From Flammula alnicola (Eukaryota; Basidiomycota; Agaricomycetes; Agaricales; Strophariaceae), in contig JADNRV010000008.1 in NCBI GenBank assembly GCA_015499995.1, positions 496,001 to 560,000 on the forward strand: a stretch of DNA of 64,000 nt, given 5' to 3'. Positions 20,619-32,330 of the stretch are shown piece after piece. A program made the translations under genes and the position numbers. Position 1 is the first letter of the stretch. Every line of letters starts with the position of its first letter. The notes beneath the pieces were generated by a model. The model made no database searches. It saw only the letters and a program-made list of their open reading frames with translations, and was not told the origin of the DNA.

Positions 20619-23600
20619 ATGCCTGTTACCACAGTGTCTGCTGTGAAGAGTTCGCTGGCGCAGTATGTCTCTTTGCTGCTTACTCTTAACAATGCAAAGT
20701 CGGGTCTATTTTACTATATTCTCCTGCTTCAAGTCGTGAAGGCTCACCGGCACCTGCGCGCAAGAGGCATCACAGCTTCGGTGAAAGACATTTACACTTG
20801 GATATCTCAAGTCCGTTAATTTCTCGTTCGTATTTTGAGTATTTTACTGATTACAATGAACCTTTTCCAGCAAATTATCCATTTGATTTTGCGCATGCCG
20901 TCAACGCGTCAGAAAGTAACTGCGCAGATGGACAAGGCGAAACTTGACATTGAGGACCGCCTTGTGCCCAAGGGCGCAAATGTTACACGACATCTGGCCT
21001 TGCCATCTGAAGGACAATCTCTTGAATGGATTCTTCAAGAAATGGACAAGATGGACACTGAGATGGGTGGATCAGGCAACAGTTGGCGCGAAGGGAAACT
21101 CTCTGGCGCCGTTTATCGTATGCACCCCTTCTCACGTTCCTTTGAACTAATTTCACGTGTTCCTTGTTTAGATGGAGGTGATGACCTCTCAAAGATAATT
21201 GTTGCCGCGTATTCCCGTTATTGTGTCTCGAATCCTCTGCATCCCGAGGTCTTCCCGGCTATAAGGAAGATGGAAGCAGAAATTGTTGCAATGTGTCTCA
21301 AGATGTACCGTGGTCCATCTGATTCAACCGGTACCATGACCTCTGGCGGGACTGAAAGTATTATTATGGCCGTAAAGACATATCGTGATTGGGCACGAGC
21401 GATCAAAGGCATCAAGGAACCAGAAATGTGCGCTTCGAAGACAACTTTTCAAGGGACCTGCTAACTAGCATTTAGGATTATATCGACTACAACACATGCA
21501 GCGTTTGATAAAGGCGCGGCTTATCTGGGTATCAAAGTACACACAATCCCTATCGACTCATATACTCGACAAGTAAATATCAAGCTGGTTAAACGTGCTA
21601 TGTAAGTTGCAACCATTCTCAAATGATGCAGTATAGCATTGACCATAGAGTATAGAAATTCAAATACGATTCTGGTTTGTCCATATTCAATTTTGCGGCA
21701 TAGTCCCCCTTTGCTCATCAATGTTCACCCTCCAGCTTGTTGGTTCTTGTGTCAATTTCCCAGACGGAAACCAAGATGATATCGAGGCTCTGTCTGTTCT
21801 GGCCAAGAAGAACAAGATTGGTCTACACGTCGATTGCTGCCTTGGTTCTTTCATCGTACCGTTCCTCGAACCATCTGGCTTGGCGAAGGGCGATAGCAAA
21901 GGAAGGTATAAATTGACGCCCTTCGACTTCTCTGTTGATGGCGTCACCAGTATCAGCTGTGATACACACAAGGTACGCATACGTTATGTTTCTCTACAGT
22001 TCGCCCGACTTATCGGCTCCAATTTTATAGTACGGATTTGCTCCCAAGGTATGATTTTAGCGCATTTATCGTTTGCGGTACTTATCACCAACACTCCAGG
22101 GAACGTCTGTGATCATGTACCGAACTGCTGAACTCCGCCGATTCCAATACTACGTTAACCCAACTTGGCCTGGTGTGTACCATTTCTCGTTGACTTTCTA
22201 GTGACCACTTATGTCGTATGTCGCGCAGGTGGCGTTTACGCCAGCCCAAGTATGTCGGGCTCTCGGTAAGACATAAAATACTCTATCGTCTTTGGACGCC
22301 ATCAATCAGTTTCGGCTTTCCTAGACCAGGAGCTCTTATCGCAGGATGCTGGGCAGTAATGCAGCACATGGGCACAGAGTGGGCTTTCATCTTGCAATAT
22401 TGGGTCAACATCTCAAGCTAATTTCTTTCTACTCCTTCAGAGGTTATTTGGCGTCATGTCGTGAGATTGTCAGCGCTGCCCGCACCATCGCTGATGCTAT
22501 TACCGACGACATTCCTGAGCTATATATACTTGGTAACCCTCCTGCGTCTGTGGTGGCATTTGCAAGCAAGCATCCCAGCGTCGATGCTTTGGAGGTTGGT
22601 GATGGCATGGGCCGGCGTGGATGGCATTTGAATGGGCTGAGCTCGCCAAAGAGTGTACATATTGCTTGCACTGTGCGTGTTATCTCAACACTCGTTGACC
22701 AGATGGCTAATCTATTCTCCACCCTCCTTTTCCTACATCGTCTCATTCATGTGGTGGCTTCTGTTCCTGGCCTTCATTTGCTGGCCTGAACGGTACTCTG
22801 TCCTGATTTGCATGCGGATAAAAAATGACTCATCATCGCCCCTGGAATGCAACTACGCATTTGTATCGACTTCTCTGACAATGTAACCCCAAACTCGAAC
22901 CTATGTTTTTCGTGGTATCAACAGCGGCTCACTTTACCTCTCGTGGATCAGTTCATTGCCGACTTGAAGGACTCGGTGCGTGAAGCTAAGGTTGCTCCAT
23001 CTGGCAAAGGCTCCATGGTCGCAGTATATGGTGCGCTTCTTTTTCCCCTCCTCTTTCTTTGTCTGCATCCTCTTCGATGCCTTTCTTGTACTCGTGTTCG
23101 CTGCGGATTCGTTGTTAGCTCTATTTGTCTTGTCGGAGCGCCGCCAGCACTACGGTGTTATATTTTTGTCTTCATTTTCATCATTAGTGGTGTCTTTCCG
23201 TATCTTCGAAAAAAAATTCCACCCCACCCAAGTCGCCGATATACCTTCCTTTCCGTTGTTTCCTGCATTGTTTCCTTGTTTCTTTCCGTCCGTCTTCCAC
23301 CCATTTCCTTCCCCGGTTCCTTCTTTCCTTCAGGTTCCCATTCCGAGTACTGGTATTCGGAATGTTCCCACCATGCTGGCAGCTGCGAGCCATCTCCGCA
23401 TGTGCCCCCATATACATATATGGGGGGTAACTGCGGATTTGGCACTCTTGGACGTCCTTTATTTAGGATTCAGGGACTTGGTCGCTGTTTTCGGCATCAG
23501 CCTTAACCAAAGTACGAGCTGTACTTTGAGCTGGCATACGTTTATGTGATTGCAACTGTACGGCTTACACGGCTTTCAGTTCTGCTTTCTTTCATATCCT

Positions 23601-23882
23601 CCTGGCCATTTCCTCCCACCTGCGCGGAAGTTACTTTGCTTAGATCACTTGCTAAATTCTCTCTGTTGATCTCTATTCCTTCAAAACATCCTTGCTACAT
23701 CCTTTTTCACTCTACTACTTTCTCCTCCTTCCTCTTGGAAATTGTTCATTCGTCCATGGAATAACACTGACCTGTTTCTATATTTGTTTTCTGAACCAGG
23801 TCTCGGGAACTCGAGTGCCATCGGACCGGAGATGGTAGGCGATCTCGCCTCTGCTTTCTTGGATGCAATGTACAAGGCGTAA
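20619..23882 (+). CDS. DPL1: Sphingosine-1-phosphate lyase (PLP enzyme)
   Basis: Splits phosphorylated sphingoid bases into a fatty aldehyde and phosphoethanolamine in the ER membrane, the exit step of sphingolipid breakdown. The N-terminus has one hydrophobic membrane segment ([11 protein letters not shown]). PLP-enzyme blocks follow: [32 protein letters not shown] and SCDTHKYGFAPKG, whose DTHK lysine (codon 21970-21972) is the PLP Schiff-base residue. Later blocks are [14 protein letters not shown] and [12 protein letters not shown], and the protein ends [13 protein letters not shown] at 23882. All joins traced keep frame. An 18-nt exon (22031-22048, YGFAPK) lies right after the PLP lysine. 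The last intron (about 23031-23798) is about 770 nt, far longer than the others, and pyrimidine-rich. Confidence 0.93.
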
Positions 23883-24716
23883 CTACATTACTCGATATGA
23901 ACTATCGCCATCGGTCTCTCCGCTCTGTTCCAGCTTATTTCTCGTTTACAGGTTTGCAGACTTCTGTGGAACTTTTGCTTTCGAATCTATTATGCTTATG
24001 TATACAGTAATGCCCTTTTCACAACTGGTTGATGGGATCTTACTCGAAGCAAAGAACCTTAGGCGAGCCCCTATGCCCGTCATCATCGTGTACGATAGTG
24101 GAGTGTTTCTCCCACTGATGTTATGTATGTAACCTCCGACTACCATCCTCCCCCACACTCTTTGGCAGGGAAGCGTGACAAAGCGTGATAAATCCCGTAA
24201 TTTGATTGGATTGGCCGAAAGATGTGTCTGGCCGAAGTACAGGGGAAGGATGGTATGTCTGGCTTTTACAGTCAATATTTCGAGTACCCACTGGGCCACT
24301 GGAGAGACGCGTCTCCTGGAAATGAGTCCTCGATCATCCCAGTCCCAAAGGCCTCGAGGTTAATATGATCAATGAATATTTTTGGCGTCTCCCAGTGGGG
24401 CAGGAAACACCCGAGGTATGTACACTGCGGGAATTCGAATGACATCTCAACATTTAATTTCGCCTGATAGTTATGCCCGTTCAGACGGTGTTGGTGATGT
24501 CAAGGTGAACATAGAGTGCGACAAAATATGCGTCGCAATGATTCTGCGATATCGTATGAGGTTTGCTGGAAGAAAAGCTCGAAACCGGCTTGAGTCAGTT
24601 TCAAATTTGTGCTTTACCGAGGTCACGAGGTGTTAGTCGATGCTCAATAGCGCCAAACAAGTTGAAGTTCGAATTAGGCTTTTGTGCCATCCGGATATCG
24701 TACTCGGCGCCCATAT
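23883..24716. other. Intergenic between DPL1 and the left copper ATPase
   Basis: Holds the DPL1 3' flank. Open frames here are short and resemble nothing known. Similarity to the right ATPase arm begins at about 24717. Confidence 0.45.
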
Positions 24717-27700
24717 TGTCTATTTTGGTCGATATCATATTGGTATCCCTGGAAGGTTGCTTGGGGTTCATGAACGCGCTGTCAAGATCGGGCGAGAGTA
24801 TAAGAATGGCCCAAGCGCTGACTAACTTCGCCAATCCCTCCTATTCTCAACTGTCGACTCGGAACCATTTCGCGCATTTGATTCAGATATAGCGGCAACC
24901 ATGGGCAGCGTACGTTTAATCTCTTCATTGCATTCTCAACGCAACCTAAACTCACCTACCCAAAGGACGAAGTTATTAAAATGGGACCTTATCGTGTTTC
25001 CTTGTCTATCGGAGGCATGACTTGTGCCGCCTGTTCAACCACAATTACCAACCTCGTCTCAGAACTACCAGAGGTCTCGGACGTAAGCGTAAATCAACTT
25101 GGTAACTCTGGATCGATGTGCGTTCAGCGCAAGGAATTGGTGGATATAATCGTTGAAGTCATAGAAAATGCTGGGTATGAACCCAATGTCGTCAGCATAA
25201 AGCCAGTCAATTCCACCATCAAAGGCGAGGATGATCTTTGCGCTGCTGCTCGTACGATTTCACTGCGTGTGGAGGATATGTTCAGCCAGTATGTATTTTC
25301 CGTGTCTTGCTGTTGAAGGTGCTACTGATTTTATCTCGGAATTTTTAAGACATTGTCCAGAGAAGGTGATGGCTACCCTCGAACAATTTGGATCCCAAAT
25401 CACAATTGAAAGGCCTTTAACGGACCAGCATGACCGTATACTTCAATTCACATATCTACCTTCTCCTCCGGCCTTCACAATTCGGGTCATCATGGACGCC
25501 ATAACAACCACGAACTCCCGTTACAAAGTTTCTGTCTATAACCCGCCGTCGCTCGAAGAGCGTGCACGCGTCATTCAATTCCGAGAGCAGAAGAACCTCC
25601 TTTTTCGCCTTACATTCGCCACGCTTGTAGCTATCCCGACCTTTATCATCGGTGTCGTCTTCATGAGTCTCGTCCCAGTTGGGAATCGTACGAGGACATT
25701 GTTCAATGAACCCATGTGGACAGGGAATGCGAGTCGGATGCAGTGGTCACTTTTCTTCTTGGCCACGCCTGTCATGTTTTACAGCGCGGGACCTTTCCAT
25801 CGTAGGAGCATGATAGAGATTCATGCTCTGTGGAGAAGAGGGAGTAAAGTACCCGTGTGGAAAAGATTTATTCGCTTCGGAAGTATGAATCTCTTGGTAC
25901 GCATTTCCACGTCTCAACGAATATGGGGAACATGAATCGGCTAATTCTACACGTTGGTAGGTTTCATCGGGCGTGTCCGTGGCGTACTTCCTGTCCATCG
26001 TCTTGCTTGTTCTCGCCGCTATTGATACTAGATCATTGGATGGTATGGGAGATACCACGACCTATTTTGATTCGGTTGTATTCTTGACCATGTTCTTGCT
26101 CATCGGTAAGTTTGATCCTTGGGGGCTCAAGCAGCTTAAATATTGTAATACCGGCACTGACGCATCAAGCAATTTAGGAAGATACTTGGAAGCATATAGC
26201 AAGGGCCGTACTTCAGACGCTATCACAGATCTGGGGAAGCTCTGTCCCGCAGAAGCATATCTTCTTGTTCCCTTCTCGGACTCGAATACATCTTCCCCTC
26301 TCATCCGTGATCTCTCCTTTGATGTCGAGAAAGGAGACAATGAATCTGAGGTAGAGGCATACCTCGCCAAACCTGGATTCCAGGTTCAGAAGATCTCCGT
26401 TGAGCTCTTAGAAGTTGGAGACATCGTTCGAGTGGCGAATGGTTCGACCCCACCGGCCGACGGAACAATTGTATCTGGAGAAAGCACCTTCAATGAAAGT
26501 TCTCTGACGGGGGAATCAAGACCGATCAAAAAGGCGGTTGGCGATCAAGTTTTTCTCGGCACGATTAATAATGCACAGGTAGTTGATGTAAAGGTCGAGG
26601 CTATTGGTGGAGAGACGATGTATGTCCGACCCACACACTGATTTTAGATGGTTTCTGAAGCTAAATTTATTCTACTCTTAGGCTCGACCAGATTGTTCAT
26701 CTTGTACGAGACGGCCAAACGAAACGGGCGCCAATTGAAAGGCTCGCAGATCACATTACGGGATATTTTGTTCCCGTTGTTACTTTCTTGGCCATTACTA
26801 CGTGGATCATCTGGTTGAGTCTTGGGTTGAGCGGGGCACTTCCACGCAGCTTTCTTGACAAAAGTATCGGAGGATGGCGTAAGTTATTCTTGCCAATAGC
26901 AAATATGTGCGCCTGCTGACGCGATTGGCTTATATCGTAGCCGTATGGTCGCTTGAATTTGCAATCGCCGTGTTTGTTGTAGCATGCCCATGCGGTATCG
27001 GACTTGCAGCACCTACAGCTCTTCTCGTTGGATCTGGTCTCGCTGCAAAACTCGGTATATTAGCGCGAGGTGGTGGGGAGGCGTTCCAAGAAGCCGCCCA
27101 CTTGGATGTCGTGGTCTTTGACAAGACAGGTACTCTGACTCAAGGAGGTGAACCGAGCGTAACCAATGCTGAAATTTACAAGACGGCGGCATTGACGTCT
27201 GAAGTCATTCTGGGACTCGCGGCTGACATCGAAGCTGCAAGCACACATCCTCTTGCCGTAGCAATTCGGACGTATTGTCAAGACAAAGGCGCGGTGTCGA
27301 GTTCGGGAAGCGAGATCGAAGAAATACCTGGACGCGGCTTGAAGGGATATTTTGACACCAGAAGTTGTGCGGTTATTATAGGGAACGAACAGTGGATGAT
27401 GGAGAACGGCGCCGTTCTTAGCGAAGCAACAACCGGACTGCTGAAATCTTGGAAAGAGGAGGGAAAGAGCGTTGTTGTCCTAGCTGTTCGCAATGACACT
27501 GGAGAAGAACACGCAAAATCGATACCGTTCCAGGTTGCTGCGGTGTTTGCCGTCTCGGATCCCATTCGTCCGAATGCAAAGGCTACCATTTCGCAGCTGC
27601 AAGCACAGGGTCTCTCCACTTGGATGTTGTCCGGAGATAATCCAATCACCGCCAAAGCCGTGGCCAGGTTAGTCGGTATCCCTGAACAGAATGTGATCGC

Positions 27701-28922
27701 TGGTGTCCTACCCCATGAAAAGGTACGCTGAACACTGAATAAACATGATTACTACTGAGTTCTTGCTTATCATGTTCATAGGCACAGAACATAAAACTTC
27801 TGCAAGATACAGGTCTGAAGAGGAGGAGATCTCTATGGAAGGGAACGTTTGGCCATAAAGCGAATGAACGTTGCATCGTGGCCATGGTAGGGGATGGTAT
27901 CAACGACGCTCCGGTGAGCATACAATGGTTCACTTGTCTCTAACAGACATCTGAGGGAAGGACAGGCGTTAGCATCGGCAGATGTTGCCATCGCCATTGG
28001 GTCTGGTAGTGAGTCTCATCCATCAAAGCACTTCTCTGAGTTGACCGATGTAATGTCTGTCTCAGGTGACGTAGCGTTATCCAGCGCGTCTTTCATTTTG
28101 ATGTCCTCGGATCTTTCTGGTGTTCTAACTCTGATAGATCTTTCACGCACGGTATTTCGAAGGGTTCAATTTAATTTTGTTCGTCCATTTGCATAGAATT
28201 CTTTGCCAATAATTCGCCTGACTAACAGTCATGTGTCAGATGTGGGCAATCGTCTATAACCTGGTCGCACTGCCCATTGCCGCAGGGGTAATCTACCCTG
28301 CTGGGCATGCTAGGCTGAATCCAGTATGGGGTTCGCTTGCCATGGCTCTATCGTAAGCGAGAATAACTTGACTAGATAAAATTCCTTTGACTAATTAACT
28401 TCGGACCAGTTCTGTTTCCGTCGTTTGCAGCTCACTTTTTCTGAAGCTATACAAGCCGCCGAAGGTATTCTCGTAAGGACGTTGGAAGGTACAATGGAGC
28501 CCAATGTCAAGGTTCGCGTCAAACGGTCCACGTCAAGTCCAAACGCAGACCCTCTGCATTGCTACGGTACACGTTGTTGCAGATTGTCCTAATGTCGAAT
28601 AGATCCGTGACAGTGATTATGTTACCTTTAATTCCGTCCCATACTCATTGAGATCCAATATGCATCGACTTCAGTGCACTCGAGTTCGGTTTGATTCCGT
28701 CAATCTTCGGGGAGGCGTACGGGGCGAATAAAGGTAAACATAAGCAATAATATCCGAGCCAAGAGGGAAGGATCATGAATAACTGAATGAACTCCAATGT
28801 GTCAAAGTGCTGTCTAGAAGAAGTACGTTAGAAATCCGCAAATCAGGTTGCGTTAATACCCTCCGAATTTGTGCAGTACTGTATAGCAAAAAAGGGACGA
28901 ACTCTTCCGAGAAATGCAAGGA
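24717..28922 (+). repeat. Left arm of a large inverted duplication (copper ATPase cassette)
   Basis: This 4.2-kb stretch matches the reverse complement of 44432-48775 along its whole length. The match includes upstream DNA (from tattttggtc), all ATPase exons and introns, and about 450 bp beyond the stop codon (to ccgagaaatgcaag). In a roughly 260-bp coding stretch around the CPC motif I count about 15 differences, so near 94% identity; introns and flanks are more diverged. Confidence 0.9.
24901..28476 (+). CDS. P1B-type copper-transporting ATPase, left copy
   Basis: Pumps Cu+ across a membrane using ATP (CCC2/ATP7-like). A 9-nt first exon (MGS, 24901-24909) is spliced to DEVIKMGPYR. The first heavy-metal domain has the CxxC site in GGMTCAACS (25023-25034). 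The second is degenerate: MFSQHCPE, with Ser for the first Cys. Catalytic parts are all present: SLTGESRP actuator loop, CPC membrane motif (26985-26993), DKTGT phosphorylation site (27120-27134), ASTHPLA (the HP motif) and GDGINDAP (27890-27913). All breaks read as introns with usable splice sites and the gene ends SSLFLKLYKPPKVFS, so it looks intact. The second copy is 45087-48651. Ancestral location, Golgi or plasma membrane, cannot be told from sequence. Confidence 0.88.
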
Positions 28923-30242
28923 TGGTGTGTGGCGAGTTTGGTGTGGTGTTGGTGTGCGTTTCTTATTTTTATTATTCCGTTTCGTATTTGATCTCGATAA
29001 CGTGGCGTCTCTCTCTCCTTTTCCCTAAGTACTCTAGGACTCTCCTTTCTTCTGCTCCCCGTCTTCAATTTCTACTTCTGTAGTCAGTTTTTCTCTTTTC
29101 TCTCTTTCTTTTTTCCCCTGATACATGTCTCCTTTCCACTTTCTATCTCTGTCTCTATCTCTGTCTACTCTATTTCCGTCCGTTCAGTATGTTACACGCG
29201 GCGTCTATCGGTTCCTCCTCTCCCTACTTAGCGCTTAACTTTCGGTTATCATTATTAGATTGTGATCACTGTCCTCACTCAATTACATGAAAGTTAAAGA
29301 TGATGTTTTGGGACTCTTGAGCTTTCGGTTCGGATTTCAACCAAGTAGTACCCTTTACAAAGCTGCGAACTACTCAATTAACTGTCAGAAATGAAGGTTT
29401 ATACTTTTCATCGAGAACAGGCGTCCTCGTCACATTTCAACTTTCAAGTCTTCGTGGAGCTTACTCAACAGTCAGAAGTAAGAAGAGAAGAAAAACTGGC
29501 GCTTAACGACTCAGGTACGGTGGTCCTCCTGGCTCGAGTCAGGCCGTCGAAGATCTTCCACAGCCTGAGAGTCCTCCATTCTTAATTGTCCCCTTTTCTT
29601 GAAGATCAAAATGTAGGTGACTGTTTATCTGGTGACAACGCATTCTCTGCATAGGATTTCTTTGCATCCTTAAGCAGCCGCTATGTAACTTGCTAGAATA
29701 AATTTCAATGGGGTATACAGCTCGTCTCGAAAGTCGAAAAACTGGTGTTTAACCGCACATAGTACGCGATAGAACGCACCTCATCAAAAGAGCGCTATTG
29801 AGGACGTTTAGGTTTGTCGTTATTCCCTTATCGTCTCTTTAGAATTCTCTTTTCTCATTCAATCTGCATTTGAAAGTCTACACCTACAAGGCCTCTTTCT
29901 ACTTACATTGTCCGAGCCGGTTTCTGGCAACTGAGAATATTCTGATCCCAGAAAGTTTATGGAGTTGTGCAGGTGATTATGTCGCCATACTATTTGTGGC
30001 AGTCTAGAAGTGTCTGACACGTCTGGCGCCAGGCAAGCCAGACGGATGCACTTTTGCTGACGTGGACTATGGTCTGCTGACTCTGGCCCAAGCTTGATTT
30101 GCCTATTCTGTCCCACTCAGATGAAAGTGCGATGTACACGTGTATCCTCAATGCGTTATTGCCCTTGACCCTGGCTATATATTGCCAAAGCCAAGTTGAA
30201 AATGTGTTCTTAACGGGCAACGCTACATCTCCACGGTACACA
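28923..30242. other. Intergenic, with a pyrimidine-rich tract
   Basis: This is DNA absent from the right arm of the duplication. A T/C-rich low-complexity stretch spans about 29005-29180 (repeated tctctgtctc). No supported gene. A TATA-like ctatatattgcc at about 30175 lies about 65 bp before the next gene's start. Confidence 0.4.
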
Positions 30243-31123
30243 ATGTCCGGACTATTTCTCGTTCTTGTGAAGTGTCCCCAGGCTGAGGCTGAGGCTGAGT
30301 CTACCATGGTCTCGAGTGCCCATGGTCGATTCCTTCTGCAGTTCGAATCTCGCTACGTGGCCGACGAGCTCTTTCGCGCCCTCCAAGATATGCGCTTTGA
30401 GTCGGATCCCCAGGTCCTTGGACGTATCACACTTAGGGTACCTTGGAAGCTCGTTCGCATTTCTCCGCAGTTCTGGTGCTATGAATTCAATCGGCGTGCG
30501 TTTCCTTGTTTCTACTCTCCTAGTTCTAATCTCACACCCACGTAGAGGGGTATGCTGTGAACGGTGTTTCGCAGTTCGAACGAGATCACCGTAGCTTTGA
30601 AACATTCAATGCCAAATTCACGTCCACTAGGCTCACCCACCGTGGTTCCGAGGCCGTGGTTGTCAAATATCCAATCATCCCAGACCCTGTCTTTGGCACA
30701 GACTGGCTGAATGGCAATACCTTCTTCATTCGCAATCTCCGCCAGCCCGAACTATATTGGTTCGTTCTCGATGATGTTATCCGTGTCGGAAAAGATCACC
30801 GATCCAAGTTCTGTGTCCGCGGCACAGCGTTCAATGCGGACGATAAGAAAGTCCTCATTCGCAGTGACAAAATTACGATAGAGGCTGTCCCTGAGACAAT
30901 CATAAGGACTTCATATATACCAAGAAACGCTATTACACCTCAAAGGTATCCGATTTCGCTGGTGCAGGAAGAGACGCCGAAGTTGCGCATAGGGGACAGA
31001 CCGGTGCAGTGGTTGTTCGGAGACCTCTTCCTGCACATTGGCGTTTCGTGGGATTGGCGAACACAAAGTCAGTATGCTACATACATGCCAAATGGTGGTG
31101 GGGATGAATGGGAGCTTTGTTAG
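30243..31123 (+). CDS. Unrecognised protein, two exons
   Basis: I do not recognise this gene. The join 30243..30495, 30546..31123 keeps frame through a 50-nt GT-AG intron and gives 276 aa. Coding character is supported by splice-consistent frame continuity and a TATA-like box about 65 bp upstream of the ATG. The middle (FFIRNLRQPELYWFVLDD, then SKFCVRG) faintly resembles a beta-trefoil, ricin-B-like repeat, but the QxW motif is not seen, so this is only a guess. No clear signal peptide if the start is 30243; an in-frame ATG at 30132 would add a hydrophobic leader. It sits in DNA present only beside the left ATPase copy. Confidence 0.5.
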
Positions 31124-31248
31124 GCGAGGAACAGACAATGCAGAAGAGCATCAGGTAAAGTCATCAAATGATGAGCGTTCATTGTCTTATTATTTTTGAA
31201 TTCATGAAAAATGGTTGCTCGGCTTACCCCCTTTGTAATGCATCGATG

Positions 31249-31344
31249 CGCCAACGGATGTAAAAGCTTAAGCAAGGAAACACCTACACTATTTGAATTT
31301 GAAATAGAAATAGTGGCGTCGTGCACGTGGTTGCCTGCGCTTAT
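31249..31344 (+). repeat. Short duplicated segment, also at 44276-44361 inverted
   Basis: About 95 bp match the reverse complement of 44276-44361 apart from small indels. The core is aatagtggcgtcgtgcacg. On the right it lies about 70 bp beyond the end of the ATPase duplication; here it lies 2.3 kb beyond. No coding potential seen. Confidence 0.8.
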
Positions 31345-31539
31345 ACTGTATTCACATCTTCCGTTGGAATAGGCCGATAAGGCTGACCCTAGGAAGCTGG
31401 AGCTCGGCTACCGTAGAGCAGGCCGTTCGGTGTCGCGTCGAAGGCAAAGGCCAATACATTGGACGTCGAGTCCGCAGGCTGATGCTATCTAATCTAATCT
31501 AGCCGACCGCCTGATCTCGCTACTGACAACTTGAACTGT

Positions 31540-32330
31540 TCCGTGGCTACCACTCAGTCATGGGATCAAACCGCGGGCCTATATGATATATCCTGGAGAT
31601 GTTGATTCGGACGAGAAATGCGCTGTGGGAAGTGGATATGGCCGAAGTCAATATGTGACAGTGGGAGCAAGTCTTGCATCTCCCACTTGAACATCGCAGC
31701 TGACCATGATAATGTCAGATCCTTGCCATAAGTGGGCTCAATACGACATCTCTTCGGATCGCTCAGATAAGCGGAACTCTCAAAACTGGTGTTTGGGCCA
31801 CCACGGACTGGGTTCCTATTCTGATCAAGTCGAGCCTTTGCGCTGGGATCTCTGCCAATCGCTAATGGGGTGAGTGATGTGGCATATGTATCCGATCTGG
31901 TCTCACAATAGTTCATCTCTTTTTATTTGTCAGGGAATTCGGTAATGCATTATATCAACGAAGCGTTGGAGCGGGAACGCAATATCTCCCTTCCTCTCGT
32001 TCCATTTCTGCAATGGTTTGTTGCGCTAGATAAACGTTGCACGGCATCCAGCGATGCAGACGTGCGTAAAATGATACGTCTATTAAATATTCCTTCATCC
32101 AGAACGGCCAAAAGGCTGACAACTACTGTAGCCTGCCATAAGGCTCCACGATTCCTTTGAATAGTTGTCCAATGGAGACCTCTCCATGACATCCACAAAG
32201 TGGGCACACGTTTGGTACAACGCAATTTTCTATTACTAAAATGCAAGCCATAAGTAAAACCTTGGCCGATTTACATCCTCTCACCCACGAGCATCCGGAT
32301 AAATACTGGAATTACACTGGTTTCTTTGGT
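31540..32330 (+). pseudogene. Broken 3' fragment of the NRPS-like reductase gene
   Basis: Matches the last part of the intact reductase gene (reverse complement of 49153 to about 50045) at clearly recognisable nucleotide identity, including intron positions. It starts in the reductase (R) domain at SWDQTAG and runs to an end close to TGFFD. It is dead: indels shift frame after WDQTAG and at KSSL, the exon encoding WIPMDVV is mostly missing, and the active-site YGESK is YGRSQ, losing the catalytic Lys. Neither the adenylation nor the carrier domain is present. It lies downstream of the left ATPase, whereas the intact gene lies upstream of the right ATPase. Confidence 0.88.

Noticed and set aside
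25300..25350. Apparent frameshift in the left copper ATPase
   Set aside because: A GT-AG intron (GTATGT to TTTAAG) joins MFSQ to HCPEKV in frame, parallel to the right copy.
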